In this document: positions 43,530 to 52,124 of the stretch, piece by piece
Position numbering within the stretch: position 1 is the stretch's first letter
Layout: every line of letters starts with the position of its first letter
Assembly: GCF_028278985.1 (NCBI RefSeq)
Contig: NZ_JANQTA010000031.1
Coordinates: forward strand, 18,026-82,025
From: Candidatus Nitrosopumilus sp.
GTDB lineage: Archaea; Thermoproteota; Nitrososphaeria; Nitrososphaerales; Nitrosopumilaceae
Direction: 5' to 3'
Length of the DNA stretch: 64,000 bases
The notes under the pieces: generated by a model
Seen by the model: only the letters and a program-made list of their open reading frames with translations
The model's database searches: none
Told to the model about the DNA's origin: nothing
Made by a program: the position numbers and the translations under genes

Positions 43530-43627
43530 GATTTTCTCTCTGTTTTCTATCTAAAAAATACAATTGTTTTGATGTTTAATATCAAACAAGGCTTAATAGT
43601 GTGAATAATTGAAATGAATTCGAACGT

Positions 43628-43936
43628 ATGGCGGTAATTTGTAATACTTGTGGTCTTCCCGATGACCTATGTGCTTGTGGTGAGCTCGCCAAAGATAGTA
43701 CTAAAATCATTATCCGATTAGAAACTAGACGATTTAAGAAAAAAGGAACTATGATTGAAGGATTAGATCCTAAACTAAACAATCTTGAAAATGTTGCAAA
43801 AGAACTAAAAAACAAATATGCTTGTGGCGGAACTGCCAAAGAAGGTTACATTTTCTTGCAAGGTGATCATCGTGATACAATCAAAGATACTTTGATTGAT
43901 TTAGGTTTCCCAGAAGAAAGCATAGAATTACACTAG
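43628..43936 (+). CDS. translation initiation factor aIF1 (SUI1)
   Basis: The 102-residue protein fits the SUI1/eIF1 family. It has an N-terminal zinc-binding-like part (CNTCGLPDDLCACGE), then IIIRLETRRFKKKGTMIEGLD, ACGGTAKEGYIFLQGDHRD and a terminal helix. aIF1 controls start-codon selection on the small ribosomal subunit. A CPBP protease gene starts 8 nt downstream. Confidence 0.93.
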   Translation: MAVICNTCGLPDDLCACGELAKDSTKIIIRLETRRFKKKGTMIEGLDPKLNNLENVAKELKNKYACGGTAKEGYIFLQGDHRDTIKDTLIDLGFPEESIELH

Positions 43937-43944
43937 TAATCAAA

Positions 43945-44931
43945 TTGGAATCATCTAACAAAATACTTCAAGCTCTTGGTATTCCTTATTCTGCAATATT
44001 GTCTGTACTTTTTGGATTACTCTTGGTATCATTACCAATAGGAGTTTTTGTAGTATTTGATAGTGAGATTGGCAATGACATTAACTATGAATTTCCTATT
44101 TCTCACTTGGAACTTTTTGAAGGAACTGATTTTTACCAATCTTCAATTGATGTGAGTATTGGCGATGCATTTGTTGTTTTGTGGACATTTTATGTAATTA
44201 TTTTTGTGATTGCTATTTTAGGACCAAAACATAATTTCTTAGAATCTCTTTCTCCCATAATTTCTCGTGGACAAATTGATTCATCAAACTATATGCTTGG
44301 TATAACAAAATGGTTCTCAATACTTGTTTTTGCTTCTGCAATTGTGACATATTTGCAAGATTGGATTGGAATTCCAACGACCCCTCCAATGGCTGAAAAT
44401 GAGTTGATACAATTTTTCTATGTCAGTTTGGCTCCTTTGATTGAAGAATTTGGGTTTAGGATCCTATTGATTGGAATTCCTCTTTTTATGATGTATTCGA
44501 GACGTACTTCTTTGAAATTTTTTGTAAAAAGCTTGTGGCATCCTTCCAATCTTGATATTATTGACTCTAAAAAAGCAATTTTACTAATTGTATTTGTTGG
44601 TGTTTTGTTTGGATTTGCCCATATTGCATTTGGTGAATCTTGGAGTGAAGGAAAATTTGCCCAAGCATCAATTGGTGGAATTATTCTAGGGTGGGCCTAT
44701 CTTAGATATGGTTTTGTAGCCTCTCTTTTGATTCATTGGGCAACAAATTACTTTATTTTTGCATATGCAAATTTTGTTTCTCAGGTAAATTCCATTTCAA
44801 TTGAGAATGCATTTACTCATTCCTTGATGTCTTCATTGGAATTATTGTTGCTAGTATCTGGAGGAATATCTCTAACCGTCTTATTGGTAAATCGATTTTA
44901 TTCTAAAAGAGAGCCTGAATTAGAGGTTTAG
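43945..44931 (+). CDS. CPBP-family intramembrane protease-like protein
   Basis: The 328-residue membrane protein has about eight spans. The CPBP (Abi/CAAX protease) motifs are visible: LIEEFGFRILLIG (EExxxR), GFAHIAFG (FxxxH) and LIHWATNYF (HxxxN). The family cleaves prenylated or membrane-bound proteins; the substrate here is unknown. The start is a TTG 8 nt after the aIF1 stop. Its end overlaps the convergent tfb gene by 12 nt. Confidence 0.88.
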   Translation: MESSNKILQALGIPYSAILSVLFGLLLVSLPIGVFVVFDSEIGNDINYEFPISHLELFEGTDFYQSSIDVSIGDAFVVLWTFYVIIFVIAILGPKHNFLESLSPIISRGQIDSSNYMLGITKWFSILVFASAIVTYLQDWIGIPTTPPMAENELIQFFYVSLAPLIEEFGFRILLIGIPLFMMYSRRTSLKFFVKSLWHPSNLDIIDSKKAILLIVFVGVLFGFAHIAFGESWSEGKFAQASIGGIILGWAYLRYGFVASLLIHWATNYFIFAYANFVSQVNSISIENAFTHSLMSSLELLLLVSGGISLTVLLVNRFYSKREPELEV

Positions 44932-45828
44932 TGCTACTTTCAAACCCTTGTATCTATTTCTGATTGTAACTTCAGTTACTCCGGCAGCTTCTGCAACATC
45001 TCTTTGTGTTTTGTTTTCTCCATTTGTAACACATGCAACATAAAGTGCTGCTGCTGCTAATCCCATAGGATCTTTTCCTGCAGAAATTTTGTTTTCTTCT
45101 GCTGTTTGTAAAATTTTAGTTGCTTTTCTTTTTGTTTTTTCTGACAAACCAGCTTTACTTGCAATTCTTGAAATACATTTTATTGGATCAACAACTGGCA
45201 TTTTCAAATTTAATTCCCTTAACAACAAACGATAACATCTTGCAATGTCTTTTCTTTTGATGTTACTTGCTTGTCCAATATCTTTTAGTGTTCTTGGAGT
45301 TTCAGTATCTCTACATGCTGCATAAAGTGCTGATGCAATCAAAGCAGAAATTGAACGCCCTCTAACTAATCCTTTTTCTAATGCTTTTCTGTAAATGTAA
45401 GCTGCTTTTTCAATAACTGCATCACCTACTGCAAGTTTATCTTTTAATCTGTCTAACTCACTAAATGCTTGTCTAAAGTTTCTATCAACTGGTTCGTGAA
45501 CTTGACTTCTACTATCCCATGTTCTTAATCTTTCAATTGTACTTTTCATTGATGCAGTTAGTGGTTTTCCTGTTGCATCTCTGTTTTGAGGATTGATTAC
45601 AGTGGCTAATCCCATATCGTGCATTGCAAGTGATGTTGGAACTCCTGCTCTGCTTTTGTTTTCACCTTCATTTGAAAATGAACGCCATTCTGGACCTGAC
45701 TCTTCAACTTTATCTGTAATTACAAAACCACATTTTCCACAGAAGTTTTCTCCTGTGTTGGCATCTGTTACTAGAGTACCTTGTCCACATCTTGGACACC
45801 TGTCCTTTGGATTTCCGCCTTTAACCAT
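44920..45828 (-). CDS. tfb: transcription initiation factor IIB (TFB)
   Basis: A TTG at 45843 is in frame, but the ATG at 45828 follows GGGAGAT and gives the canonical beginning MVKGGNPKDRCPRCG. The protein has the N-terminal zinc ribbon (CPRCGQ ... CGKCGF), the B-finger region (EWRSFSNEGENKSRAG) and two cyclin folds (about 110-200 and 210-302). It bridges TBP-TATA and RNA polymerase. Thaumarchaea often encode several TFBs; this is one full-length copy. Confidence 0.96.
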   Translation of the reverse strand: MVKGGNPKDRCPRCGQGTLVTDANTGENFCGKCGFVITDKVEESGPEWRSFSNEGENKSRAGVPTSLAMHDMGLATVINPQNRDATGKPLTASMKSTIERLRTWDSRSQVHEPVDRNFRQAFSELDRLKDKLAVGDAVIEKAAYIYRKALEKGLVRGRSISALIASALYAACRDTETPRTLKDIGQASNIKRKDIARCYRLLLRELNLKMPVVDPIKCISRIASKAGLSEKTKRKATKILQTAEENKISAGKDPMGLAAAALYVACVTNGENKTQRDVAEAAGVTEVTIRNRYKGLKVALNL

Positions 45829-45946
45829 TTTTATATCTCCCAAAACCTTTTATGATAATATTTAACATTTTCTAAATAATCCCTTATAAGTCTGCTGGTG
45901 ATCTGGTACGAAAAACGCTATTTTTGATCTCTATTTTAGGATTTTT

Positions 45947-46585
45947 TTACTCTGATTCTAAAATTTTCTTTATTTTTTCTGCAAAATCTGGCTTTTCTGG
46001 TTGCTCTAATAGGAATTCTAGGTCTTCAGAATTGTCCACATCCCACATGATTCTTTTAACAAAAACCATTGCAACATTGAGTGTCTTTTCTTTTGCTGTA
46101 TTCATGTGAATTTTGTAGCTGTCTTCATCATAATGAGTCTCCATCAAATCAACTGGCATTCTAACAAGCGCATTTGTTCCATCAAATCTTCTAGATGGAA
46201 CAATGATTGCAAAATTTGGATGCATTTTGTAATTCATCATAAAATCAATATCTTGTGTTTTGATGTATGGAATATCTTGAGGAAAAACTATTGATGCATC
46301 AAAATTGTTTTCTAGCAAATACTTGTCTGCTAGAGCAACTGCACTATTGACACTCTCTTCGTTTTCATCAATTATGATTTCTGCATTATGATTTTTTCCA
46401 ATCTCTATTGCCTTTTCTTCTTTTGTAACTAAAATGATCTTTTCAATTTGAGGTGATATGGATATTGTTTGAACAATTTCTTCTAACATAATTTTACATA
46501 ATTTTTCTTTTTTGTCGTCTGATAATCCTAAACGTGTTTTAGCATTTGAAAATGTCTTTACAGGAATGATTGCAGCTATTTTCAA
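45947..46585 (-). CDS. cofC: 2-phospho-L-lactate guanylyltransferase CofC
   Basis: CofC activates phospholactate (or a relative) with GTP for F420 side-chain synthesis. The 212-residue protein shows the nucleotidyltransferase start AAIIPVKTFSNAKTRLG, then LVTKEE, FPQDIPYI and VPSRRFDGTNALV. It begins 1 nt after the cofD stop, so the two last-stage genes form an operon. Confidence 0.92.
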   Translation of the reverse strand: MKIAAIIPVKTFSNAKTRLGLSDDKKEKLCKIMLEEIVQTISISPQIEKIILVTKEEKAIEIGKNHNAEIIIDENEESVNSAVALADKYLLENNFDASIVFPQDIPYIKTQDIDFMMNYKMHPNFAIIVPSRRFDGTNALVRMPVDLMETHYDEDSYKIHMNTAKEKTLNVAMVFVKRIMWDVDNSEDLEFLLEQPEKPDFAEKIKKILESE

Positions 46586-46586
46586 G

Positions 46587-47507
46587 TTATACGTGTACTT
46601 GTTTTAAAATGAAATTTGCTAAAGCATCTTCGGCCACTTTATTTTTCATAGTAATTTTGGTTTCAAACACTTTCATATCTAAACTCTGAATTTTCTTTGA
46701 TAACATTCTATCTTTTGTATCTACAATAATATTTGAACATACATCTGAATACATCTTTGCTAACCCATATGCATTTGATTCAATACCTGCTGCTTGCATG
46801 TATTTGTCTGCAGGACCACTGATTGATTTATCTCCGATTAATGGACTTACTGCAACAACTTTTTTCTTTACTTTTGATAGTTCTTTTCTAATTCCCTTGA
46901 TTTGCAACATTGGACCAATTGAAGTTAATGGATTTCCTGGAGCCAAAATGACCATATCTGAATCATGAATTGCATTTACTGCTTCTGGATTTGGACGAGC
47001 TTTATCTGCGCCGATATATTGAATTCCTTCAACTGCATCTTTTCCTCTATATTTTACCCAATATTCTTGCAAGTGTAATTCTCCTTTGTTTGTGATAATT
47101 CTAGTTTCAATACTGTTGTCAGTAACTGGAATAATGTTTGCACTAACTGCAAATTTCTCACACATCCATTGTGTGATGTCGCTGAGATTTTTTCCGTTCT
47201 TCAACATGTTGGTTCTAATCAAATGAGTTGCAGCATCTCTGTCTCCAACTCCAAACCATGTATCTTCACCGAAAACTTCCATTTGACGTAAAAAGTTGAA
47301 AGTGTCTTTTTTAATTCCCCATCCTCTTTCTTGATCAAGCAAATCTGCTAATCCATACACAATAGTATCAATATCAGGACATACGTAGAGACCATAAAGC
47401 CAATAATTGTCACCTACATTACTAATCACATTGACTTTGGATTCTTGAGATACTAGACCTCTGACGAGTTTAACCGAACCTGTTCCTCCTGCTAATACTG
47501 TAATCAT
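46587..47507 (-). CDS. cofD: 2-phospho-L-lactate transferase CofD
   Basis: CofD transfers the activated lactyl group to F0, giving F420-0. The start chosen is ATG 47507, after a GAGG ribosome site, because CofD proteins begin MITVLAGGTGSVKLVRGL; an upstream in-frame start at 47543 adds 12 unrelated residues. Other marks are VISNVGDN, CPDIDTIVYGLADL, WFGVGDRD and LAPGNPLTSIGP. cofC follows directly. Confidence 0.94.
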   Translation of the reverse strand: MITVLAGGTGSVKLVRGLVSQESKVNVISNVGDNYWLYGLYVCPDIDTIVYGLADLLDQERGWGIKKDTFNFLRQMEVFGEDTWFGVGDRDAATHLIRTNMLKNGKNLSDITQWMCEKFAVSANIIPVTDNSIETRIITNKGELHLQEYWVKYRGKDAVEGIQYIGADKARPNPEAVNAIHDSDMVILAPGNPLTSIGPMLQIKGIRKELSKVKKKVVAVSPLIGDKSISGPADKYMQAAGIESNAYGLAKMYSDVCSNIIVDTKDRMLSKKIQSLDMKVFETKITMKNKVAEDALANFILKQVHV

Positions 47508-47623
47508 ACCATTTTCCTCTAAAACTGCAAAGTCTACTTGCAATACTCCATATTACCTTTTCAAAAAATCTCGATCTGGTTAATGAGGATAAGTTTATTA
47601 CTCCTTTTTTGTGGATTTTACAC

Positions 47624-49114
47624 GTGTCTAGGGCTATTTTGTTAACAGTTTTACTTGCAGGCCTTATTGTAATTAGTGGCAGTTCTTCTGCTTTTGCAGC
47701 CCAATTAGATGCTAGAATTAATCCTAACAATGAATCATCTCCATTTAAGATGAGTTACCTCAAGACAGTCTTTATCGAATATCCAAATGGTGGTGACTTG
47801 TTTGATGAACTTCAAGGAAAAGAATGGACTGTATCTGGTTCTGCTGATTCTTCAAATCCTGAAGTCCGAGATTTGATTAACAGACTAAATGAAGGAATTG
47901 CAGCTGATGGAAGTCAAGCAAAAATTTCTGATATGAGTGTAAATTATGAATTTCACCTTAAAGCTAGAAACATCAACACTTCAGTTGATTACAGAGTAAT
48001 CCTTGAAGGAAGTTTAAGTGATTATGTTATCACTGAGGATTCTCAGAGAACCCTAATTGACTTGGGTTGGAGAGGATTGTCTGCTGATGGTCCGGTAGTT
48101 ATTGATGGAACTGACATCAACGTTCCACTTAGTCTACTTAGAGACCAAGAACCTGTAGTCTATTCTTACTTTGAAGGAACAGAAGCAGAAGATGTTTTGA
48201 ATAGACCATTAATTGATGCTGATTTTATTTTAGAACAACCATTAACCAACTGGCACTTCTTGTTTGATCCAACCGGAATCAACGTAGATGCTGGAACCTT
48301 TGGTCTTGATGATGAAATTGCAGGTTTTGTAGTTTCAAGTTGGACTATGGGTGAGAGTAGTATTAGAGAAGGCCGTCAAGTTGAAAGAATCTTTGAGGCA
48401 ACAATTGTTGCTGATCAACCATACACTGTAAGAAGTGTTCAATCAACAGACCAAGGAAACTTGTATGCAATTGGCTTTGGTGCTTTAGATATTTTAGATG
48501 GAGTTGAAATAGCAGGCGTTACTCCAACTCCTCCAGAAGGATATGCAACCACTTCTACTGGTGACTTTCCAATCTTCATTGTTTATGGAATGGCTGGAAT
48601 GGCAGCTATTGCAGGTATTGCATTCTTCTTTGTAAGTAACCGTTCACTCAAAAATGAAAAACAAGGACAACAAGGAATTGACCCAAGTCGTCTTGTTGGA
48701 TATCAAACAAGTGCCTCATCTGGTGGATATCAAACCAACAGAGGTGAAGCACAATTAGCAGATGGTACTGATTACCAACAAACACGAAGTTACTATGAAG
48801 ACTCTTCAAATACCACACAAAGTCCACCTCCAGAACCAGCAGCAGCACCAGCTGATGATGGAACAAAAATGATTAACGTTACCATCAAAGTTGATAATAT
48901 TGATCCACAAGAAGGTGAGGATTGGGCAAATGAAATTGTTAACGTATATGCAGATATGGAGGTCTCAAATATTCAGACAAGTAAAAACTCTATATCCTTC
49001 CAAGCAGGTCTTTCTGGAATGAATGATACAACACCTGATGATATTGAACTAAAAATTAATGAATACATTACCATGAATGAAGCATTTACAGTTCAAAGTG
49101 TTTCTTGCAACTAA
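47624..49114 (+). CDS. secreted/anchored protein with membrane span and cytosolic domain
   Basis: An upstream TTG (47609) is in frame, but the GTG at 47624 lies 27 nt from a TTTATTA TATA box and gives a neat signal peptide (AILLTVLLAGLIVISG). The outer domain (about 30-300) is beta-rich, one membrane span lies near residues 310-335 (FIVYGMAGMAAIAGIAFFFV), and a Gln/Ser/Pro-rich linker leads to a small C-terminal domain (MINVTIKVDNIDPQEGE...). Family not recognised; the layout suggests signalling or surface attachment. Confidence 0.72.
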   Translation: MSRAILLTVLLAGLIVISGSSSAFAAQLDARINPNNESSPFKMSYLKTVFIEYPNGGDLFDELQGKEWTVSGSADSSNPEVRDLINRLNEGIAADGSQAKISDMSVNYEFHLKARNINTSVDYRVILEGSLSDYVITEDSQRTLIDLGWRGLSADGPVVIDGTDINVPLSLLRDQEPVVYSYFEGTEAEDVLNRPLIDADFILEQPLTNWHFLFDPTGINVDAGTFGLDDEIAGFVVSSWTMGESSIREGRQVERIFEATIVADQPYTVRSVQSTDQGNLYAIGFGALDILDGVEIAGVTPTPPEGYATTSTGDFPIFIVYGMAGMAAIAGIAFFFVSNRSLKNEKQGQQGIDPSRLVGYQTSASSGGYQTNRGEAQLADGTDYQQTRSYYEDSSNTTQSPPPEPAAAPADDGTKMINVTIKVDNIDPQEGEDWANEIVNVYADMEVSNIQTSKNSISFQAGLSGMNDTTPDDIELKINEYITMNEAFTVQSVSCN

Positions 49115-49174
49115 TAACGTCATTTTAGAGCATTTAACTAATTAGAAATAATTTTTTACGATACATTTTCTAGT

Positions 49175-49480
49175 ATGTGCATGGGATTTTTATCAAATCT
49201 TAAAAAAGATTTGCAAGCTGCCAAAGCCAAAAAGGCGGCTCAAATTAACGGCAAAACTCTCAAAGGATTACTCAAACAATTCAAAGAAGAAAGAGATAGA
49301 ATTGAAAAAGAAACAGGTATTCGACCTCAGATAGATGATACTACAAAAATGTACATGCAAAAAATTCTAAATGTTTGGATTTCTGAAGGAAAGGAAATCG
49401 ATGAAGAAAAGTTTTGGGTTGAAGTAGACTATAATCGCCAGTTTTCACACCCTGTTGAATTTTATGAAATCAAACATTAA
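49175..49480 (+). CDS. small basic protein, unknown
   Basis: Start may be ATG 49175 or the second ATG at 49181 (MGFLSNLKKDLQAAK). The 99-101 residue protein is soluble and helical, with a basic first half (KAKKAAQINGKTLKGLLKQFKEE) and an aromatic end (FWVEVDYNRQFSHPVEFYEIKH). Not recognised. Confidence 0.6.
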   Translation: MCMGFLSNLKKDLQAAKAKKAAQINGKTLKGLLKQFKEERDRIEKETGIRPQIDDTTKMYMQKILNVWISEGKEIDEEKFWVEVDYNRQFSHPVEFYEIKH

Positions 49481-49526
49481 TTGAATTTCCTACAAAAAAC
49501 AAATACTACTATAATCTAATTGTCCT

Positions 49527-50129
49527 ATGGAAACTTTTGATGCAATTAAAGAGCGTCGCTCTGTAAAACATTATGATCAAAATCATTCTCTTACTGAAGA
49601 TGAAATTAATCAACTAATGTCTCTGGCAGTACTGTCCCCGACTTCCTTTAACATGCAGAATTGGAGATTTGTTTTGGTCAAGGATCCTGAAAAGAAAAAG
49701 CAGATTCGTGCAGCATCTTGGGACCAAGCTCAGGTTACTGATTGTTCATTACTTGTAGTTCTTTGTGCAGATTTGAAAGCATGGAAGAAAAATCCTTCCC
49801 AATATTGGAGGGATGCCCCAAAAGAAGCTCAGGAATTTCTTGTAAATGCTATGGGTCCATTTTATGAAGGAAAAGATGAGTTACAACGTGATGAGGCAAT
49901 GCGTTCATGTGGAATTGCTGCTCAAACTATTATGTTGACTGCAAAAGCTATGGGATATGATTCTAATCCTATGATTGGCTTTAGTCCTGAAAAAGTAGGA
50001 GAGATAATTAATCTTCCAAAAGATCATGTTATATCGATGATGATTGTAATTGGAAAGCAAATTCAACCTCCGATGCCTAGAGGTGGACAACTTTCACTAT
50101 CTGATGTTGTATTTACTGATGGATTTTGA
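49527..50129 (+). CDS. nitroreductase-family FMN protein
   Basis: The 200-residue protein shows ERRSVKHYDQNHSL and LAVLSPTSFNMQNWRFVLV at the N-terminus, the FMN-binding positions of nitroreductases, and MGYDSNPMIGF with VIGKQ near the end. Members reduce quinones, nitro groups or flavins with NAD(P)H. The next gene starts at most 6 nt after its stop. Confidence 0.9.
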   Translation: METFDAIKERRSVKHYDQNHSLTEDEINQLMSLAVLSPTSFNMQNWRFVLVKDPEKKKQIRAASWDQAQVTDCSLLVVLCADLKAWKKNPSQYWRDAPKEAQEFLVNAMGPFYEGKDELQRDEAMRSCGIAAQTIMLTAKAMGYDSNPMIGFSPEKVGEIINLPKDHVISMMIVIGKQIQPPMPRGGQLSLSDVVFTDGF

Positions 50130-50135
50130 TTGAAA

Positions 50136-50756
50136 ATGAATGATGATGCAAAAAATTTCAAAGAAACCTTTCCTGGATGGGATGACTATTACAAAGATAA
50201 TGATGTCAAAAGCATGCCTTGGTATGAAGAAAAACTTGATCATGATCTTGAAAATGAATTAAACACCCGTTCATTAAACTCTGGAAATTTTCTTGATTTG
50301 GGAACTGGTCCTGGAACTCAGGCAATTCAATTATCAAACTATGGATTTGATGTGACAGGTACTGATATCTCAAATAGTGCAATTGAAAGAGCAAAAAAAC
50401 TTTCAGATAAGATTGATTTTCTTGTAGATGATATTCTAGATTCAAAATTTCCTGACAAGAAATTTGATTATATTTTTGATAGAGGTGTTTTCCATGTATT
50501 TGAAAAAGATCAAAGAGCCCAGTATCTATCTCAAATAAAACGAATATTGAATGAGAATGGAATATTATTCTTAAAATGTATGAGTAAAGAAGAAAAAAAT
50601 TTACCTGATGATGGAATGCCTCACAAATTTTCCAAACAAGACATTGAAGATTTTTTTAATTCTGATTTTGAGATACAAAAAATATCTACCAGTATTTTCA
50701 AAGGAACTCTTGACGAATTCCCCAAAGCACTATTTTCTGTTTTGAAGAAAAAATAG
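50136..50756 (+). CDS. class I SAM-dependent methyltransferase
   Basis: A TTG at 50130 or ATG at 50136 can start the gene; the ATG gives MNDDAKNFKETFPGWDDYY. SAM-binding motif I is LDLGTGPGTQAIQL (residues about 48-61), followed by GTDISNSAIERAK and FDYIFDRGVFHVF. It resembles thiopurine/tellurite-type small methyltransferases. It is in an operon with the nitroreductase gene. Confidence 0.86.
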   Translation: MNDDAKNFKETFPGWDDYYKDNDVKSMPWYEEKLDHDLENELNTRSLNSGNFLDLGTGPGTQAIQLSNYGFDVTGTDISNSAIERAKKLSDKIDFLVDDILDSKFPDKKFDYIFDRGVFHVFEKDQRAQYLSQIKRILNENGILFLKCMSKEEKNLPDDGMPHKFSKQDIEDFFNSDFEIQKISTSIFKGTLDEFPKALFSVLKKK

Positions 50757-50774
50757 ACTGGTTAATTTTAAAAA

Positions 50775-51058
50775 TGTGTGCTGGGAGTAACCCTCCTTCT
50801 GTTTTCACGATATTTCGCTTTGCAGCCTACCTGAACCTAGTACAGGAACGTAAAGTTCTGTTTGGCTTTGCTCCATGTGGGACGGCTTTTTTCATTCCTT
50901 TTATGGAAACCTCAGGTTTTCACCATCACAGTGCGCCATATTGGATTCTTTTCTGCTCCGTTGCCAACCATCTCTGATTATCTATCTCCAGATCACATAT
51001 CCTGTATGGAGGGAGGAGTTTCCTCTGCCGTAGCAGCGTGTCGTGCTCCAGCTCACAT
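50775..51058 (-). ncRNA. rnpB: RNase P RNA
   Basis: On the minus strand the sequence carries RNase P landmarks in order: GAGGAAACUCC (51015-51025, the CR-I/P4 5' strand), GGAGCAAAGCCAAACAG (50858-50874), CAGGUAGGCUGC (50822-50833) and ACAGAAGGAGGGUUACU (50786-50802, CR-V). The ends pair: UGUGAGCUGGAG near 51057 with CUCCCAGCACACA near 50775. At about 284 nt it matches archaeal type A size. It processes the 5' ends of pre-tRNA. Exact ends are approximate. Confidence 0.92.
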
Positions 51059-51089
51059 GAAAAATCTACGACTTGATTGGATTTGAGTA

Positions 51090-51719
51090 TTACTTTGATG
51101 GTTTTGTGCCTGTAATGAATAGTGTTCCCCATTCTTTCTTCCATTTTTTTTTATTTTTCAAATCTTTGACATGCTTGGTTTTTACTTCAAATCCTGCATC
51201 TTTGAAAAATTTTTTCCATTCTTTTTTTGAATGTAGATGCATCTGAATTTTCATAATTCCTGCCCATCTTGCAGTGGCTTTGTTGTCTAAATAAAAGTCA
51301 GTTCCGCAAAAGAATTTTCCTCCTGGTTTTAGTAATTTGAAAATTTTTCTTAGAGCTATATCTATAGAATCTGCATAGTATAATGATTCCATAGAAAAAA
51401 TATAATCAAACTTTCCATTGTATTTCCAAGATTCAATGTCCGTATGAACAAAGCTTTGTTTTTTATTTGTAGTTTTTTTCTTTGCTTGAATTATCATTTT
51501 TTTACTTTTATCAATACCAATAGCTTTCTTGCAATTATTTATCTCACTCATTTTTCTTACAACCCATCCATTTCCACAACCCATATCTAAAAATGAAAAT
51601 GGCTTTTCAAACGATACCGAATCTAAAAACTTTGTAACATTTTTCCCGTGCTCTATCTCCATTAGTTCTGCTCTGCCATTTTGAGCCCACTTGTCAAAGG
51701 TTTTTTGAACTCCATCCAT
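51090..51719 (-). CDS. class I SAM-dependent methyltransferase
   Basis: The 209-residue protein begins with a helix (VQKTFDKWAQNGRAE). Motif I FLDMGCGNGWVVRKM follows near residue 42, then AIGIDKSKKMI and FDYIFSMESLYYAD. A lysine-rich C-terminal part (HSKKEWKKFFKDAGFEVKTKHVKDL) completes it. It ends about 30 nt from the 5' end of RNase P RNA on the same strand. Substrate unknown. Confidence 0.87.
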   Translation of the reverse strand: MDGVQKTFDKWAQNGRAELMEIEHGKNVTKFLDSVSFEKPFSFLDMGCGNGWVVRKMSEINNCKKAIGIDKSKKMIIQAKKKTTNKKQSFVHTDIESWKYNGKFDYIFSMESLYYADSIDIALRKIFKLLKPGGKFFCGTDFYLDNKATARWAGIMKIQMHLHSKKEWKKFFKDAGFEVKTKHVKDLKNKKKWKKEWGTLFITGTKPSK

Positions 51720-51828
51720 AATTTATCATTTTTTCGTTTCAATATATTCTTGTTTTTACTGAGCTATACTATGAACGACTTCTTCGTGTTTCTTATATTC
51801 AAATTTTGATAAATTGTATTGAAAGAAA

Positions 51829-52044
51829 TTGCCTGATGAATCATGTAGACATTGTGGTGGAAAATTAAGAGTCAACTCAACTTGCTCTCATTGTTTCAAA
51901 CCTACAAGCATGATTTGTCAAGATTGTGCCTTTTGTACAATTGAACAATTTCATTCAATTTGTATGTCTCAACTGACCAACCAGACCAATGCTGTGCCAA
52001 AAGTCAAGTCCGGCAACTACTCTTCGGTAGTTGCCATGGCTTGA
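51829..52044 (+). CDS. small zinc-binding protein
   Basis: Starting at a TTG, the 71-residue product has three CxxC knuckles (CRHCGG, CSHCFK, CQDCAFC) and a further Cys-His pair (HSICMS), enough for two zinc sites. The C-terminal KSGNYSSVVAMA is plain. Function unknown; probably binds nucleic acid or protein. Confidence 0.65.
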   Translation: MPDESCRHCGGKLRVNSTCSHCFKPTSMICQDCAFCTIEQFHSICMSQLTNQTNAVPKVKSGNYSSVVAMA

Positions 52045-52124
52045 TTTTATGGCAAAAATAACAGTAATTTTCAGTATTATAGCTACCCAAATCTTAAGTA
52101 ACATAAGTCGACGTTTTGATCTTT

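Noticed and set aside
43572..43590. Imperfect inverted repeat TTTGAT/ATCAAA between UPF0148 and aIF1 genes.
   Set aside because: Arms of 6 bp in a very AT-rich divergent spacer are expected by chance; not strong enough to list as an operator.
50774..51144. Three open frames of 67-74 codons around 50774-51144.
   Set aside because: They fall within or overlap the RNase P RNA, whose conserved sequence blocks explain the region; their composition is not protein-like.
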